In this document: positions 31,364-40,587 of the stretch, piece by piece
Position numbering within the stretch: the stretch's first letter is position 1
How the letters are laid out: each line of letters starts with the position of its first letter
Assembly: GCA_004557245.1 (NCBI GenBank)
Contig: SFEL01000002.1
Location: 99,127-163,126 of the forward strand
Origin: Clostridiales bacterium
GTDB taxonomy: Bacteria > Bacillota > Clostridia > Christensenellales > CAG-138
DNA length: 64,000 bases
Reading direction: 5' to 3'
The notes under the pieces: generated by a model
Database searches by the model: none
Told to the model about the DNA's origin: nothing
The model's input: the letters and a program-made list of their open reading frames with translations, nothing else
Position numbers and translations under genes: made by a program

Positions 31364-33997
31364 TTACTTGTTTTCCTTTATGGCTGCCTGAGCTGCCGCA
31401 AGGCGAGCTATAGGTACGCGGAAGGGGGAGCATGATACGTAGTCCAGACCTACCTTATGGCAGAACTCGATGCTGGAGGGATCTCCGCCGTGCTCGCCGC
31501 AGATTCCCATGTGAATGTCGAAACGGGTCTCGCGGCCCATCTTGGCGGCCATTTTTACCAGCTTGCCAACGCCCTTCTGGTCGAGCTTGGCAAAGGGATC
31601 GTTCTCGTAGATTTTCTTGTCGTAATAGGCGTTCAGGAACTTGCCTGCGTCATCACGGCTGAAGCCGAAGGTCATCTGGGTCAGATCATTGGTGCCAAAG
31701 GAGAAGAACTCAGCTTCCTTGGCGATCTCATCGGCAGTAAGTGCCGCGCGGGGGATCTCTATCATGGTACCTACCTTGTAGTCCAGCTTGAAACCGGCCT
31801 TTTCCATCTCTTCGTTGGCAGTCTTGGTGACGATCGCCTTAACATATGCAAGCTCCTTCACGTCGCCGATGAGAGGGATCATTATCTCGGGTACCAGGTT
31901 CCAGTCGGGATGCTTCTTCTGCACGTTGATGGCTGCACGAATGACCGCGCGGGTCTGCATTGCAGCGATCTCGGGGAAGGTAACGGACAGGCGGCAGCCA
32001 CGATGACCCATCATGGGATTGAACTCATGGAGACTGGCAATGATGGCCTTTATCCGCTCAACGGTCTTGCCCTGCGCCTTTGCAAGCTGCTCAATGTCTG
32101 CTTCCTCGGTGGGAACGAACTCGTGAAGCGGGGGATCCAGGAAGCGAATGGTTACAGGGTAGCCTTCCATTGCCTCATAGATGCCCTCGAAGTCGCTCTG
32201 CTGCATGGGCAGCAGCTTTGCAAGAGCAGTCTCGCGCTCCTGAACGGTGTCGGAGCAAATCATCTCGCGGATAGCCTCGATGCGGTCGCCCTCAAAGAAC
32301 ATATGCTCGGTGCGGCAGAGACCGATGCCCTCTGCACCCAGTTCACGGGCCTTCTTAGCGTCGTGAGGAGTATCGGCGTTGGTGCGCACGCTGAGCTTGC
32401 GGTACTTGTCCGCCCAGCCCATGATGCGTCCGAACTCGCCGCTTATGGAAGCGTCAACAGTGGGGATAACGCCGTCGTATACGTTGCCGTTGGAACCGTC
32501 GAAGCTTATCCAATCACCCTCGTGATATGTCTTGCCAGAGAGGGTAAAGCACTTGTTTGCTTCGTCCATGGTGATGGCAGAGCAGCCGGATACGCAGCAC
32601 TTGCCCATTCCGCGGGCTACTACCGCCGCGTGGCTGGTCATGCCGCCGCGCACGGTCAGTATGCCCTGTGCGGCCTTCATGCCTTCGATGTCCTCGGGGC
32701 TGGTCTCAAGGCGTACCAGTACAACCTTCTCACCCTTTGCAGCCTCAGCCTTTGCATCCTCGGCGGTGAATACGATCTTGCCGGAAGCAGCGCCGGGAGA
32801 TGCGCCGAGAGCCTTACCTATTACTTCTGCCTTCTTGGCCGCTGCGGCGTCAAACTGGGGATGGAGCAGAGTATCAAGGGTGCGGGGCTCTATCATCGCC
32901 ACAGCTTCCTGCTCGCTTATCATGCCCTCGTCCACCAGATCGCAGGCGATCTTCAGTGCGGCGGAGGCGGTACGCTTGCCGTTGCGGGTCTGGAGCATGT
33001 AGAGCTTCTGGTTCTCTACGGTGAACTCCATATCCTGCATGTCGCGGTAGTGCTTTTCAAGTATATTGCAAACATCTTCAAACTGTGCAAATGCCTTGGG
33101 GAACTTCTCTGCCATCTCGCTGATGGGCATAGGAGTACGGACACCGGCCACAACGTCCTCGCCCTGAGCGTTGGTCAGGAACTCGCCAAACAGCTTCTTT
33201 TCGCCGGTGGCGGGGTTGCGGGTGAATGCAACGCCGGTACCACAGTCATCGCCCATGTTACCGAATGCCATCATCTGTACGTTTACAGCGGTGCCCCAGG
33301 AGTAAGGTATGTCGTTATCCCTGCGGTATACGTTGGCACGGGGATTATCCCAGCTGCGGAATACGGCCTTTATGGCATAGAGGAGCTGATCCTTGGGATC
33401 GTCGGGGAAATCCTTACCTATCTTCTTCTTGTATTCGCCCTTGAACTGATGGGCAAGGGTCTTGAGGTCATCGGCCGTGAGCTCGGTGTCCATGGTGACT
33501 CCGCACTCTGCCTTGAGCTTATCTATGAGCTGCTCAAAGTACTTTTTGCCAACCTCCATAACTACGTCGGAATACATCTGTATGAAGCGGCGATAGCAGT
33601 CCCATGCCCAGCGGGGGTTGTTGGACTTCTTTGCTATTACCTCTACTACCTTCTCATTCAGTCCCAGATTAAGTATGGTATCCATCATGCCGGGCATGGA
33701 GGCCCTGGCGCCGGAACGGACGGATACCAGCAGGGGATTCTCACTGTCGCCAAACTTCTTGCCGGTGATCTTTTCCAGCTTGCCGAGATATTCGAATATC
33801 TCAGCTACGATATCCTCGTTGATCCACTTTCCGTCCTCATAGTACTGAGTGCAGGCTTCGGTAGTCACGGTAAATCCCGGAGGAACAGGCAGACCCAAGC
33901 CGGTCATCTCGGCCAGATTTGCGCCCTTGCCGCCCAACAGCTCACGCATCTGGGCGTTGCCTTCGCTAAAAAGGTATACGTACTTCTTCTTACTCAT
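31364..33997 (-). CDS. ppdK: Pyruvate, phosphate dikinase
   Basis: This is an 877-residue enzyme that interconverts pyruvate, ATP and phosphate with PEP, AMP and pyrophosphate; in Clostridia it works in glycolysis and pyruvate metabolism. It has the N-terminal ATP-grasp domain (GGKGANLAEMT), the swivelling phosphohistidine domain (GGMTSHAAVVARGMGK, catalytic His) and the PEP/pyruvate barrel (GICGEHGGDPSS). GGAGG lies seven bases before the ATG at 33997; a longer frame adds 12 unlikely residues. Isoleucine is mostly ATC here, as expected for a highly expressed gene. Confidence 0.97.
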   Translation of the reverse strand: MSKKKYVYLFSEGNAQMRELLGGKGANLAEMTGLGLPVPPGFTVTTEACTQYYEDGKWINEDIVAEIFEYLGKLEKITGKKFGDSENPLLVSVRSGARASMPGMMDTILNLGLNEKVVEVIAKKSNNPRWAWDCYRRFIQMYSDVVMEVGKKYFEQLIDKLKAECGVTMDTELTADDLKTLAHQFKGEYKKKIGKDFPDDPKDQLLYAIKAVFRSWDNPRANVYRRDNDIPYSWGTAVNVQMMAFGNMGDDCGTGVAFTRNPATGEKKLFGEFLTNAQGEDVVAGVRTPMPISEMAEKFPKAFAQFEDVCNILEKHYRDMQDMEFTVENQKLYMLQTRNGKRTASAALKIACDLVDEGMISEQEAVAMIEPRTLDTLLHPQFDAAAAKKAEVIGKALGASPGAASGKIVFTAEDAKAEAAKGEKVVLVRLETSPEDIEGMKAAQGILTVRGGMTSHAAVVARGMGKCCVSGCSAITMDEANKCFTLSGKTYHEGDWISFDGSNGNVYDGVIPTVDASISGEFGRIMGWADKYRKLSVRTNADTPHDAKKARELGAEGIGLCRTEHMFFEGDRIEAIREMICSDTVQERETALAKLLPMQQSDFEGIYEAMEGYPVTIRFLDPPLHEFVPTEEADIEQLAKAQGKTVERIKAIIASLHEFNPMMGHRGCRLSVTFPEIAAMQTRAVIRAAINVQKKHPDWNLVPEIMIPLIGDVKELAYVKAIVTKTANEEMEKAGFKLDYKVGTMIEIPRAALTADEIAKEAEFFSFGTNDLTQMTFGFSRDDAGKFLNAYYDKKIYENDPFAKLDQKGVGKLVKMAAKMGRETRFDIHMGICGEHGGDPSSIEFCHKVGLDYVSCSPFRVPIARLAAAQAAIKENK

Positions 33998-34050
33998 TTG
34001 TTTCCTCCACATTAAAATTTTTATATTTAACAATTTTTAACAAAAATAAC

Positions 34051-34073
34051 ATTGCCTAATCATTTCAGGCAAT
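34051..34073 (-). promoter_or_regulatory. Hairpin in the ppdK leader
   Basis: ATTGCCT (34067-34073 on the minus strand) pairs with AGGCAAT (34051-34057) across a 9-base loop, and GTTATTTTTGTT follows. It lies in the transcribed leader and could be a weak attenuator or a stabilising structure. Confidence 0.45.
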
Positions 34074-34078
34074 ATTGT

Positions 34079-34107
34079 ATTATACTCTTTTTTTCTTTGG
34101 GAAGCAA
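34079..34107 (-). promoter_or_regulatory. ppdK promoter
   Basis: On the minus strand TTGCTT (34102-34107) and TATAAT (34079-34084) are 17 bp apart. This gives a leader of about 75 bases before the ppdK ATG. Confidence 0.65.
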
Positions 34108-34186
34108 TAAAAAATATGACGATTTTGACGGAGAAATTGCATTTTTATTTGTTATTTATAAGACAATTGACGGCATTGATGCATTT

Positions 34187-34924
34187 TTACATGGTGCCTA
34201 TCCTATAGAAGGACTTCATTCTCCGTTCCAGTATGTGTTCTCCGTAGCCGCCAACTGCGCTGCGAAGCTCTGCGCGCACCTTTTCCGGAAGCGCTGCCTT
34301 GTCCATCTCGTCATCCCCGAGCAGCAGCATTCGCCGCATGGCCTCCAGGGACAGAGGGCTTATTCGTTTGGAGTCGCCTATCATGCAGTCGCTGCAAACG
34401 GCCCCGCCCGCCTCAGGGTCAAAGCCCATGCGGACATGACCGCGAATATCCTGCCCACAGCATGCGCAGGAGGTTATGGCCGGGGTATAGCCCAACAGCG
34501 CTAAACACTTAATCGTGAAACATATGGCGAGATCCATGGGGTCTTTATCGGTAAATGCCATGTAGCTCAGCGCATAGTATAAAAGCTTGAGCAGGCCGCC
34601 GCTCTTTTCACCCTCTGGGGCAAGATCGTTCACCAGCTCCAGCGCATGCATGCCGGCGGCAAATCTGTCCATATCCTGTCTCAGTGGGTAAAAGCTCTCC
34701 CTTACCTCACAGGAATCTACGGTATATTTGCCCTGCCGTTCAAACAATACGAATTCGCCGTAAACGAAAAGCTCGGCAGCGCTAAGAAGGGGGCTGTTCT
34801 GCCTCCTGCATCCCCTGGCTGCAGCGCCTATTATGCCGTTATCCGTCATTATGTTGACCATTCTGTCATTATCCCGGTAGTTTGCATAGCGGGTGACTAT
34901 GCCCGAAACCTTCTTTGATGACAT
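34187..34924 (-). CDS. recO: DNA repair protein RecO
   Basis: This is a 245-residue RecO, which loads RecA with RecR during recombinational repair. The N-terminal OB fold begins KVSGIVTRYANYRDNDRMV, and the zinc site is formed by C-x-x-C (CACCG) and C-x-x-C (VCSDC) in the second half. GGAAGGAG lies ten bases before the ATG. It continues the era cluster order, separated from era by 233 bp that hold a small gene on the other strand. Confidence 0.95.
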   Translation of the reverse strand: MSSKKVSGIVTRYANYRDNDRMVNIMTDNGIIGAAARGCRRQNSPLLSAAELFVYGEFVLFERQGKYTVDSCEVRESFYPLRQDMDRFAAGMHALELVNDLAPEGEKSGGLLKLLYYALSYMAFTDKDPMDLAICFTIKCLALLGYTPAITSCACCGQDIRGHVRMGFDPEAGGAVCSDCMIGDSKRISPLSLEAMRRMLLLGDDEMDKAALPEKVRAELRSAVGGYGEHILERRMKSFYRIGTM

Positions 34925-35014
34925 ATTCGCCCACTCCTTCCATTAATTATCCGGCTTGCAAGACGACCAGATGCAGATACTAAGCTATAATCAAAAACAG
35001 GACGGTCGCATCAC

Positions 35015-35143
35015 ATGAAGCAGAACGATACCAGCAAAAGTATCACCCAATCCAGGCACGACTCACCATGGCAGAAGTTTCTCCGCACAGGCAGCGTGGA
35101 AGATTACCTCGCCTATAAAAAAAGCCTTACGGGGCGGCCGTAA
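35015..35143 (+). CDS. yqzL: YqzL-like small protein, opposite strand to its neighbours
   Basis: This is a 42-residue frame. Its second half reads SPWQKFLRTGSVEDYLAYKK, which fits the YqzL pattern W-x-x-F-x-x-T-G-x-I/V-x-x-Y-L-x-x-K. In Bacillus yqzL lies between era and recO on the same strand. Here the position is the same, but the gene points the other way. A TATAAT lies 23 bases upstream and AGGA 12 bases upstream; both signals are modest. The stop codon lies inside the era terminator hairpin. Its function is unknown. Confidence 0.6.
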   Translation: MKQNDTSKSITQSRHDSPWQKFLRTGSVEDYLAYKKSLTGRP

Positions 35144-35152
35144 AGCCGCCCC
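35131..35152 (-). terminator. Terminator after era
   Basis: GGGGCGGC pairs with GCCGCCCC around six bases. On the minus strand a run of seven T follows after GTAAGGC. The hairpin contains the stop codon of the small + strand gene. Confidence 0.7.
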
Positions 35153-35157
35153 GAGAT

Positions 35158-36054
35158 TTATTCGTAGCCCAGTTCCTTCATTACTGAGGCGCTGTTGCGC
35201 CAGTCGTTCTTTACCTTTACCCATAGCTGAAGGTTTACCCGGGTACCGAGCAGCCACTCCATGTCCTTGCGTGCCTCGCTGCCTATCCTTTTGAGCATAC
35301 TGCCCTGGCGGCCAATTATTATGCCCTTGTGGCCTTCCCTCTCGCAGTATATGGTGGCCCATACGTCGTACATGCCGTCGTCCCTGAGAACCATCTTGTC
35401 CACGCCGACGCCTATGCCGTGGGGAACCTCCTCTTTGAGCAGCGTCAGTGCTTTTTCCCGTATTATCTCGCCGCATATAACACGCTCCGGCTGATCAGTG
35501 ACCATGTCCTCCGGAAAATACTGAGGGCCTTCCACAAGGCAGGCTTTAAGGGCTGCCTCCAGCTTGTCCATACCCCTGCCTTCAGCGGCGGATATCTTGA
35601 TTATCTCTTTTATAAAGCTCTCTTTTTCAAGGCGCTCCCTGGCAGTCTCGATGTTATCCAGCGTAGCTGCATCCGCCTTGTTTATGGCGGCTATCACCGG
35701 CGCCCTTGCCGTACGCAGCTTTTCTATTATGGCCTCGTCTTTTTCGCGTATGCCGTTCACGGCGTCCACCATGAAAAGTATGGCCTCCACCTCGTTGAGC
35801 GAATCGTAGGCCACCTTTACCATATATTCGCCCAGCTTGTTTTTGGGCAGCGTAACGCCGGGTGTGTCCAGAAATACCATCTGATACCCCTTACGGCTGA
35901 CTACGCCCATTATCCTGTTACGGGTAGTCTGCGCCCTCTGGGAAACTATGGACACCTTCTGCCCCACAAAACGGTTCATCAGGGTGCTTTTGCCTACGTT
36001 TGGGCTGCCTATTATGGTGACAAACCCGGAAAGGTACTTGGGCTCAGGCATCAT
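35158..36054 (-). CDS. era: GTPase Era
   Basis: This is a 298-residue GTPase that helps 30S maturation by binding the 3' end of 16S rRNA. G1 is GSPNVGKST, G3 is DTPG, G4 is NKAD, and a C-terminal KH domain carries the GxxG-type loop I-I-G-R-Q-G-S-M-L-K. Its ATG overlaps the cdd stop (ATGA). It sits in the conserved ybeY-cdd-era order. Confidence 0.97.
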   Translation of the reverse strand: MMPEPKYLSGFVTIIGSPNVGKSTLMNRFVGQKVSIVSQRAQTTRNRIMGVVSRKGYQMVFLDTPGVTLPKNKLGEYMVKVAYDSLNEVEAILFMVDAVNGIREKDEAIIEKLRTARAPVIAAINKADAATLDNIETARERLEKESFIKEIIKISAAEGRGMDKLEAALKACLVEGPQYFPEDMVTDQPERVICGEIIREKALTLLKEEVPHGIGVGVDKMVLRDDGMYDVWATIYCEREGHKGIIIGRQGSMLKRIGSEARKDMEWLLGTRVNLQLWVKVKNDWRNSASVMKELGYE

Positions 36055-36464
36055 TTGAGATTCCTCTTTGTGAAAGCCTCGGGCAGCAGCGCGCGCAGCT
36101 CCATTATCTTATACTCGCCTTCTTTATTTGAGCATATCACCGGCATATCAGGCGCACAGAATTCAGCCAGAACCTGACGGCACACTCCGCAGGGCACAGC
36201 GTAGTCGTCGCCGTCCCATATTATGGCCAGCGCATCGAATTCACGCTCTCCTTCGTATACTGCCTTGAAAATAGCTGTACGCTCGGCGCAGTTGGTAGGG
36301 GTATATGCGGCGTTCTCTATGTTGCAGCCAAGATAATAGGCACCGTTCTTTGCCTTGAGGCAGGCGCCCACATGGAACTTTGAATAAGGCGCATACGCCC
36401 TGTCCCTTGCTTCCTCCGCCATGCGGATCATGTTCTTTATTTCGTAATCGTGTATCTCAATCAT
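36051..36464 (-). CDS. cdd: Cytidine deaminase
   Basis: This is a 137-residue zinc enzyme that deaminates cytidine and deoxycytidine in pyrimidine salvage. The zinc ligands and catalytic Glu are in N-C-A-E-R and P-C-G-V-C-R, as in small tetrameric bacterial Cdd. It overlaps both era and ybeY by four bases. The dgkA gene that often separates ybeY and cdd in Firmicutes is absent. Confidence 0.96.
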   Translation of the reverse strand: MIEIHDYEIKNMIRMAEEARDRAYAPYSKFHVGACLKAKNGAYYLGCNIENAAYTPTNCAERTAIFKAVYEGEREFDALAIIWDGDDYAVPCGVCRQVLAEFCAPDMPVICSNKEGEYKIMELRALLPEAFTKRNLK

Positions 36465-36898
36465 CTTTCCACTCCAATGCCGTCAAGTATTTCGTCCTGA
36501 AGGGCAAACATGTTCTTTGAATCCTCATCGGTCATATGGTCGTATCCAAGGAGGTGCAGCGTGCCGTGCACAGCCAGAAAGCTCAGTTCTCTCCTTATCG
36601 AGTGGCCGTATTCTTCAGCCTGGGCAACAGCCCTCGGGTAGGATATCACCAGATCTCCAAGAAATCCGTCAGGGGGTGCTATTATCTCCTCACCCTCCTC
36701 TGACGGAAAGCTTATCACGTCGGTAGGCCTGTCAACATTGCGGTATTCCTTATTGATGCCGTGTATGGTTTCGTCGTCCACCACCGTTACCGAAACGCTG
36801 CCCTCTCTATGCTGTTTTTTCAGCGCGCCCTCTATGGCGGCCGCTATTATGTCCGCCGCTTCATCCGGGACGTCGGTCCGTATTTCTATCTCTGTCAT
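36461..36898 (-). CDS. ybeY: Endoribonuclease YbeY
   Basis: This is a 145-residue metal-dependent endoribonuclease for rRNA maturation and ribosome quality control. The three zinc histidines are in HGTLHLLGYDH. The conserved R-N-V-D-R-P-T-D-V-I-S-F-P segment is intact. It overlaps pgpH and cdd by four bases each, so the run is tightly coupled. Confidence 0.97.
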   Translation of the reverse strand: MTEIEIRTDVPDEAADIIAAAIEGALKKQHREGSVSVTVVDDETIHGINKEYRNVDRPTDVISFPSEEGEEIIAPPDGFLGDLVISYPRAVAQAEEYGHSIRRELSFLAVHGTLHLLGYDHMTDEDSKNMFALQDEILDGIGVER

Positions 36899-38334
36899 TC
36901 TTTCTTCGTCTCCTCAGGATACTCTATCCTGTCGTGCATAAGCCCGCCGAAAGTGCGCAAAAAGCTCTTTTCTATGCTGCTTATATCTGCCAGTGTGAGC
37001 GGTACCTCGGAAAGCTGGTTTTCGCCGTCCGTCAGCTTGCTCCATATTATCTTATGCACCATGGCTTCCCGGGCCTCCTTGGTACAGTCTCCAAGGCTCC
37101 TTACTGCCGCTTCGCAGCAGTCCGCCAGCATCACTATGGCCCCCTCACAGGTGCTGGGCTTATTGCCGGGATAACGGAAGTTCTTGGGGGTTACCTTCGG
37201 GTCGGTCTCCGCCGCCTTGCGGTAAAAGTACGTCATCATGGAATTGCCGTGATGCTCTGCCGCTATACGCACTACAGCTCCGGGCAGCTTGTTCTTGGCA
37301 AGTATGGTGGCCCCGTCCTTCTGATGGGCGATTATTATCGAAGCGCTCTCCTGGGGGGACAGCGTATCGTGTATATTCTCCGCCTGCTGGTTCTCCTTGA
37401 AATACTGGGGCCGCCTGAGCTTGCCAACGTCGTGGTAAGCCGCTCCAACCTTTGCCAGCAGGGCGTTTGCGCCTATCTTTTCCGCCGCGCCTTCGGCCAG
37501 CGCCGCAACGTTCATGCAGTGCTGATAGGTACCGGGCGCATCATACATGAGCTGCTTTAAAAGCGGGTTGCCGGTATTAAGCAGCTCGTTGAGCCGTGCT
37601 GGCGTGGCTATATCGAAAAGCTCCTCCCATATTGTCAGCGAACCTGTGACGAACAGTCCGGAGAACAGCGCCGAAAACAGTACACAGCCGGCGTATGTAA
37701 GTATCTCCCTTACAGTCGCGCCAAGGGCGATATATACCGCCGCCGTAACGGCAGCGCCTGCCGCTCCGCCTATGCCGGAGGCCGCTATCATGCCGCCTCT
37801 GGTATTGATGCGTTTGAGTGCAAACACCGAAGCTGCGCAGGAGGCTATGTTCGCCGCCATCATAACCGTGGCAGTCGTTGTAAGTATGCCCTCCGTCCCT
37901 CCCGCAAGCACTGCGGATTCAAGCCCTAAAAGCACGCCTGCCGCCAGCGCGGTTTTATGGTTCACGAGCTCGGCTATGAGCAGCGCCGCCATAACCATTG
38001 GCGTAACATGAGGTTCAAGCATATTTCCGAGCACCTGCATCCACGGCATCAATGCAAGCTGTATACATACCATGGTCATAAGCTTTGCGCCGTCAAAGGT
38101 ATCCCTCTGGTATACCGCCATGTAAACCGCGAACAGTATATAGGCTGCCGCTACGTATATCATGCTGCCTATCTGAGCCTGTGCCAGGTTCATCTCGGTG
38201 CCTTTCAACGCCTTACTTACAGCTACCGCCGCGCCGAGACAGGACAGCACCAGCGCCACAAGCAGTACCAATGCCGAAAGCGCGGCCCTCTGCCGCGACT
38301 CGAATGAGTTTTTATAATCACGCTGCTGCGACAA
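36895..38334 (-). CDS. pgpH: PgpH/YqfF-type membrane HD phosphohydrolase lacking the extracellular domain
   Basis: This is a 479-residue protein. One N-terminal helix (about 19-40) runs after a short linker into about seven further helices, then a cytosolic HD domain with H-C-M-N, Y-H-D-V-G-K-L, A-E-H-H-G-N and a later Asp. PgpH hydrolyses cyclic di-AMP, so it is the likely counterpart of CdaA. Typical PgpH has about 700 residues with a large extracellular domain after the first helix; that domain is missing. I chose TTG at 38334 because AAGGAGG lies eight bases upstream; the ATG at 38400 has none and overlaps phoH. Confidence 0.88.
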   Translation of the reverse strand: MSQQRDYKNSFESRQRAALSALVLLVALVLSCLGAAVAVSKALKGTEMNLAQAQIGSMIYVAAAYILFAVYMAVYQRDTFDGAKLMTMVCIQLALMPWMQVLGNMLEPHVTPMVMAALLIAELVNHKTALAAGVLLGLESAVLAGGTEGILTTTATVMMAANIASCAASVFALKRINTRGGMIAASGIGGAAGAAVTAAVYIALGATVREILTYAGCVLFSALFSGLFVTGSLTIWEELFDIATPARLNELLNTGNPLLKQLMYDAPGTYQHCMNVAALAEGAAEKIGANALLAKVGAAYHDVGKLRRPQYFKENQQAENIHDTLSPQESASIIIAHQKDGATILAKNKLPGAVVRIAAEHHGNSMMTYFYRKAAETDPKVTPKNFRYPGNKPSTCEGAIVMLADCCEAAVRSLGDCTKEAREAMVHKIIWSKLTDGENQLSEVPLTLADISSIEKSFLRTFGGLMHDRIEYPEETKKE

Positions 38335-38377
38335 TACTTTCGCCTCCTTGTGCGGTTTATTCGTATGTATATATGTA

Positions 38378-39373
38378 TCAATCCCTGCTTCTGTGCTCAT
38401 ATTTATCGTAGGCAGTAATGATCTTTTGTACCATTTCGTGCCGAACCACGTCCTTATATGTTAGGAATACCCGGGCAATACCGTCCACTCCCTCCAGCAC
38501 GTCCAGCGCGTGCACAAGGCCGCTCTTTTTGTCGCGTGGCAGGTCAATCTGGGTTATATCTCCTGTCACCACTACTCTTGAGCCCTCGCCAAACCGGGTA
38601 AGGAACATCTTCATCTGTTCCACGGTGCAGTTTTGCGCCTCGTCCAGTATTATATACGCATCGTTCAGGGTGCGGCCGCGCATGTATGCAAGAGGCGCTA
38701 CCTCGATCACGCCCCGCTCGCTGAGTGCGTGGAAGTTCTCGCTGCCCAGGAAGTCGTACAGCGCGTCGTACAGCGGTCTCAGATACGGATCCACCTTATT
38801 TTGCAGGTCGCCGGGCAAAAATCCCAGCTTTTCGCCGGCCTCCACGGCAGGACGGGTAAGGATTATCTTTTCCACCTCTTTATTTTTATACGCCAGCACC
38901 GCCATGGCAACTGCCAGATAAGTCTTGCCGGTGCCCGCAGGGCCTACGCCAAACACAACAGTATTACGCTTTAGGGCGGATATGTACTTCTTCTGGCCCA
39001 ATGTACGGCACTTTATTTTGCGGCCCTTATTTGTAAAGGCCACCACGTCGTCTATCAGCTCCAGTATGAGATCCGCGTTGCCCTCCTTTGCGAGGTCGAT
39101 GGCGTACCTTATGCGGCTCCTGTCTATATTTTCCCCCTTGCGGAGCATGGCAAGCAGCTTGTCCAGCACCGTCTCAGCCAGCGCCGCGGCTTCCTCCGGC
39201 CCCGTTATGTCTATACAGTCCACCCCCGCCTTTATTACGGCGCCCGTCTCTTCCTCTATCACCTTGAGGTTCTCATCGAACACGCCGAAAAGCCGTATGA
39301 CCTCATCCATACTGTCCACGGCTACGGTATGCTTCTGTTCCTGTAAAGTCATTTCCTGCTGGTTTTCGTTCAT
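38378..39373 (-). CDS. phoH: PhoH-like ATPase
   Basis: This is a 331-residue protein with an N-terminal KH-like segment and a C-terminal PhoH ATPase (GPAGTGKTYLA; Walker B I-I-L-D-E-A-Q-N). PhoH proteins are thought to act on RNA, often with YbeY, which is encoded nearby. It overlaps yqfD by four bases and precedes pgpH in the order seen in many Firmicutes. Confidence 0.95.
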   Translation of the reverse strand: MNENQQEMTLQEQKHTVAVDSMDEVIRLFGVFDENLKVIEEETGAVIKAGVDCIDITGPEEAAALAETVLDKLLAMLRKGENIDRSRIRYAIDLAKEGNADLILELIDDVVAFTNKGRKIKCRTLGQKKYISALKRNTVVFGVGPAGTGKTYLAVAMAVLAYKNKEVEKIILTRPAVEAGEKLGFLPGDLQNKVDPYLRPLYDALYDFLGSENFHALSERGVIEVAPLAYMRGRTLNDAYIILDEAQNCTVEQMKMFLTRFGEGSRVVVTGDITQIDLPRDKKSGLVHALDVLEGVDGIARVFLTYKDVVRHEMVQKIITAYDKYEHRSRD

Positions 39374-40524
39374 TGACTGATCATATCTCCGATAACGGTT
39401 ATATTTTGCTCCGCCACGATGTCCATGACACAGATAATTCCACCCCCGTCTGAACTGTATGCGGTCTTTTTTGATATTATACCCGCGTCCTTGGGCAGTT
39501 TCGCCCTGGCAAGCTCCTCTGCTCCCCTGAGCGCCGCAGCCTTTAATGTTTCCTCATCGGCCTTTGCCCGCTTATACACGAGTTCTGAATACTCCGCACG
39601 GCAAAGCGTTATAGGCAATATAGCGGCAAATCCGAAGCTTTCATCCGTGCCTGTTTCATACTCCTCATATGGCACTATACACGGAATTATTGTTTTTCCC
39701 TTCAGCTCTATCCAGAAGCCTGTCTGTTTTCTGCCACTTGGCATCAGCATATCCTGCATCTCGTCCGCTCGGTATGAAAACCTGTGCAGCACCTCGGCAG
39801 TTACCTTGCCGCGGGCTTCCGTATATATGCCGTTGCCGAGGTCGCCGGATATCAGCAGCTCCCCCTTTTCCACAGCGTCACCCGCGTTGTGGTTAGCCTT
39901 TCCGGAAAGGGCGGTTATGGAGGTTATTATTCCGCTTTCCGCCGCGTATATGCTGCAGGGCTCGCCCGGAGTATACACCGGCACGTCCTCTTTTGCCTCT
40001 TTTACAGATATCTGCAGCACTACGCCCGTGAGCTCGGCTCCCGCCCATGCTATGCGGCTGTCGGAATTCTTTACGCCTTCGGCTATAGCGGCAGTATCGA
40101 GCTTTCCGCGCCCCGTTCCCGGCGATACGCCCATCTTATCCAGAGTCTTGGCTATCTCGCTCTGCTCTATCCTTCCGCAGCCCTCTATATCTATTATCCA
40201 CATGAACCGGGAGGCTACCAGCACAGCCGCCAGCGCTATCACCCAGCCGAAGGCCATAACGTACCTGCTGCCCATATGGCACAGCGCTACCGTCAAACCG
40301 TGCTTTTCCACTATCCTTATCCGGCAGGGGTACTGGCGCAGTATGGGCCGCAGGCTGTAAAAGCCCCCTATGCTTACGCTGAGGCGTATACTGCCGCGCC
40401 TTCGCGAAATATCCCATATCTCGATACCGCTTTTGGTTATGCTGTTTATAAGCCTCTCAAGATATGCTCCTTCGATATCAATAATAACATATCCCGCAAT
40501 AGAATTCCAGATATTCGCCGCCAC
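39370..40524 (-). CDS. yqfD: Sporulation protein YqfD
   Basis: This is a 384-residue protein. A short N-terminal YqfD domain, one membrane helix (about 88-108) and an extracytoplasmic domain with W-I-I-D-I-E-G just after the helix match YqfD, which belongs to the mother-cell sporulation genes. It starts with GTG at 40524, with GGGAGG eight bases upstream. It follows yqfC by 63 bp, its usual partner. Confidence 0.93.
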   Translation of the reverse strand: MAANIWNSIAGYVIIDIEGAYLERLINSITKSGIEIWDISRRRGSIRLSVSIGGFYSLRPILRQYPCRIRIVEKHGLTVALCHMGSRYVMAFGWVIALAAVLVASRFMWIIDIEGCGRIEQSEIAKTLDKMGVSPGTGRGKLDTAAIAEGVKNSDSRIAWAGAELTGVVLQISVKEAKEDVPVYTPGEPCSIYAAESGIITSITALSGKANHNAGDAVEKGELLISGDLGNGIYTEARGKVTAEVLHRFSYRADEMQDMLMPSGRKQTGFWIELKGKTIIPCIVPYEEYETGTDESFGFAAILPITLCRAEYSELVYKRAKADEETLKAAALRGAEELARAKLPKDAGIISKKTAYSSDGGGIICVMDIVAEQNITVIGDMISQ

Positions 40525-40587
40525 TGAGCTCCCTCCCGCCGGCCTTTTTGCCCTTTAATTCACACTTTATTCACTTATTGGGTGGGT

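Noticed and set aside
31457..34015. An 852-codon open frame on the + strand opposite ppdK
   Set aside because: It is the antisense of ppdK, whose Ile/Leu/Ser codon choice avoids TTA, CTA and TCA, so the other strand stays open. The translation has no recognisable domains.
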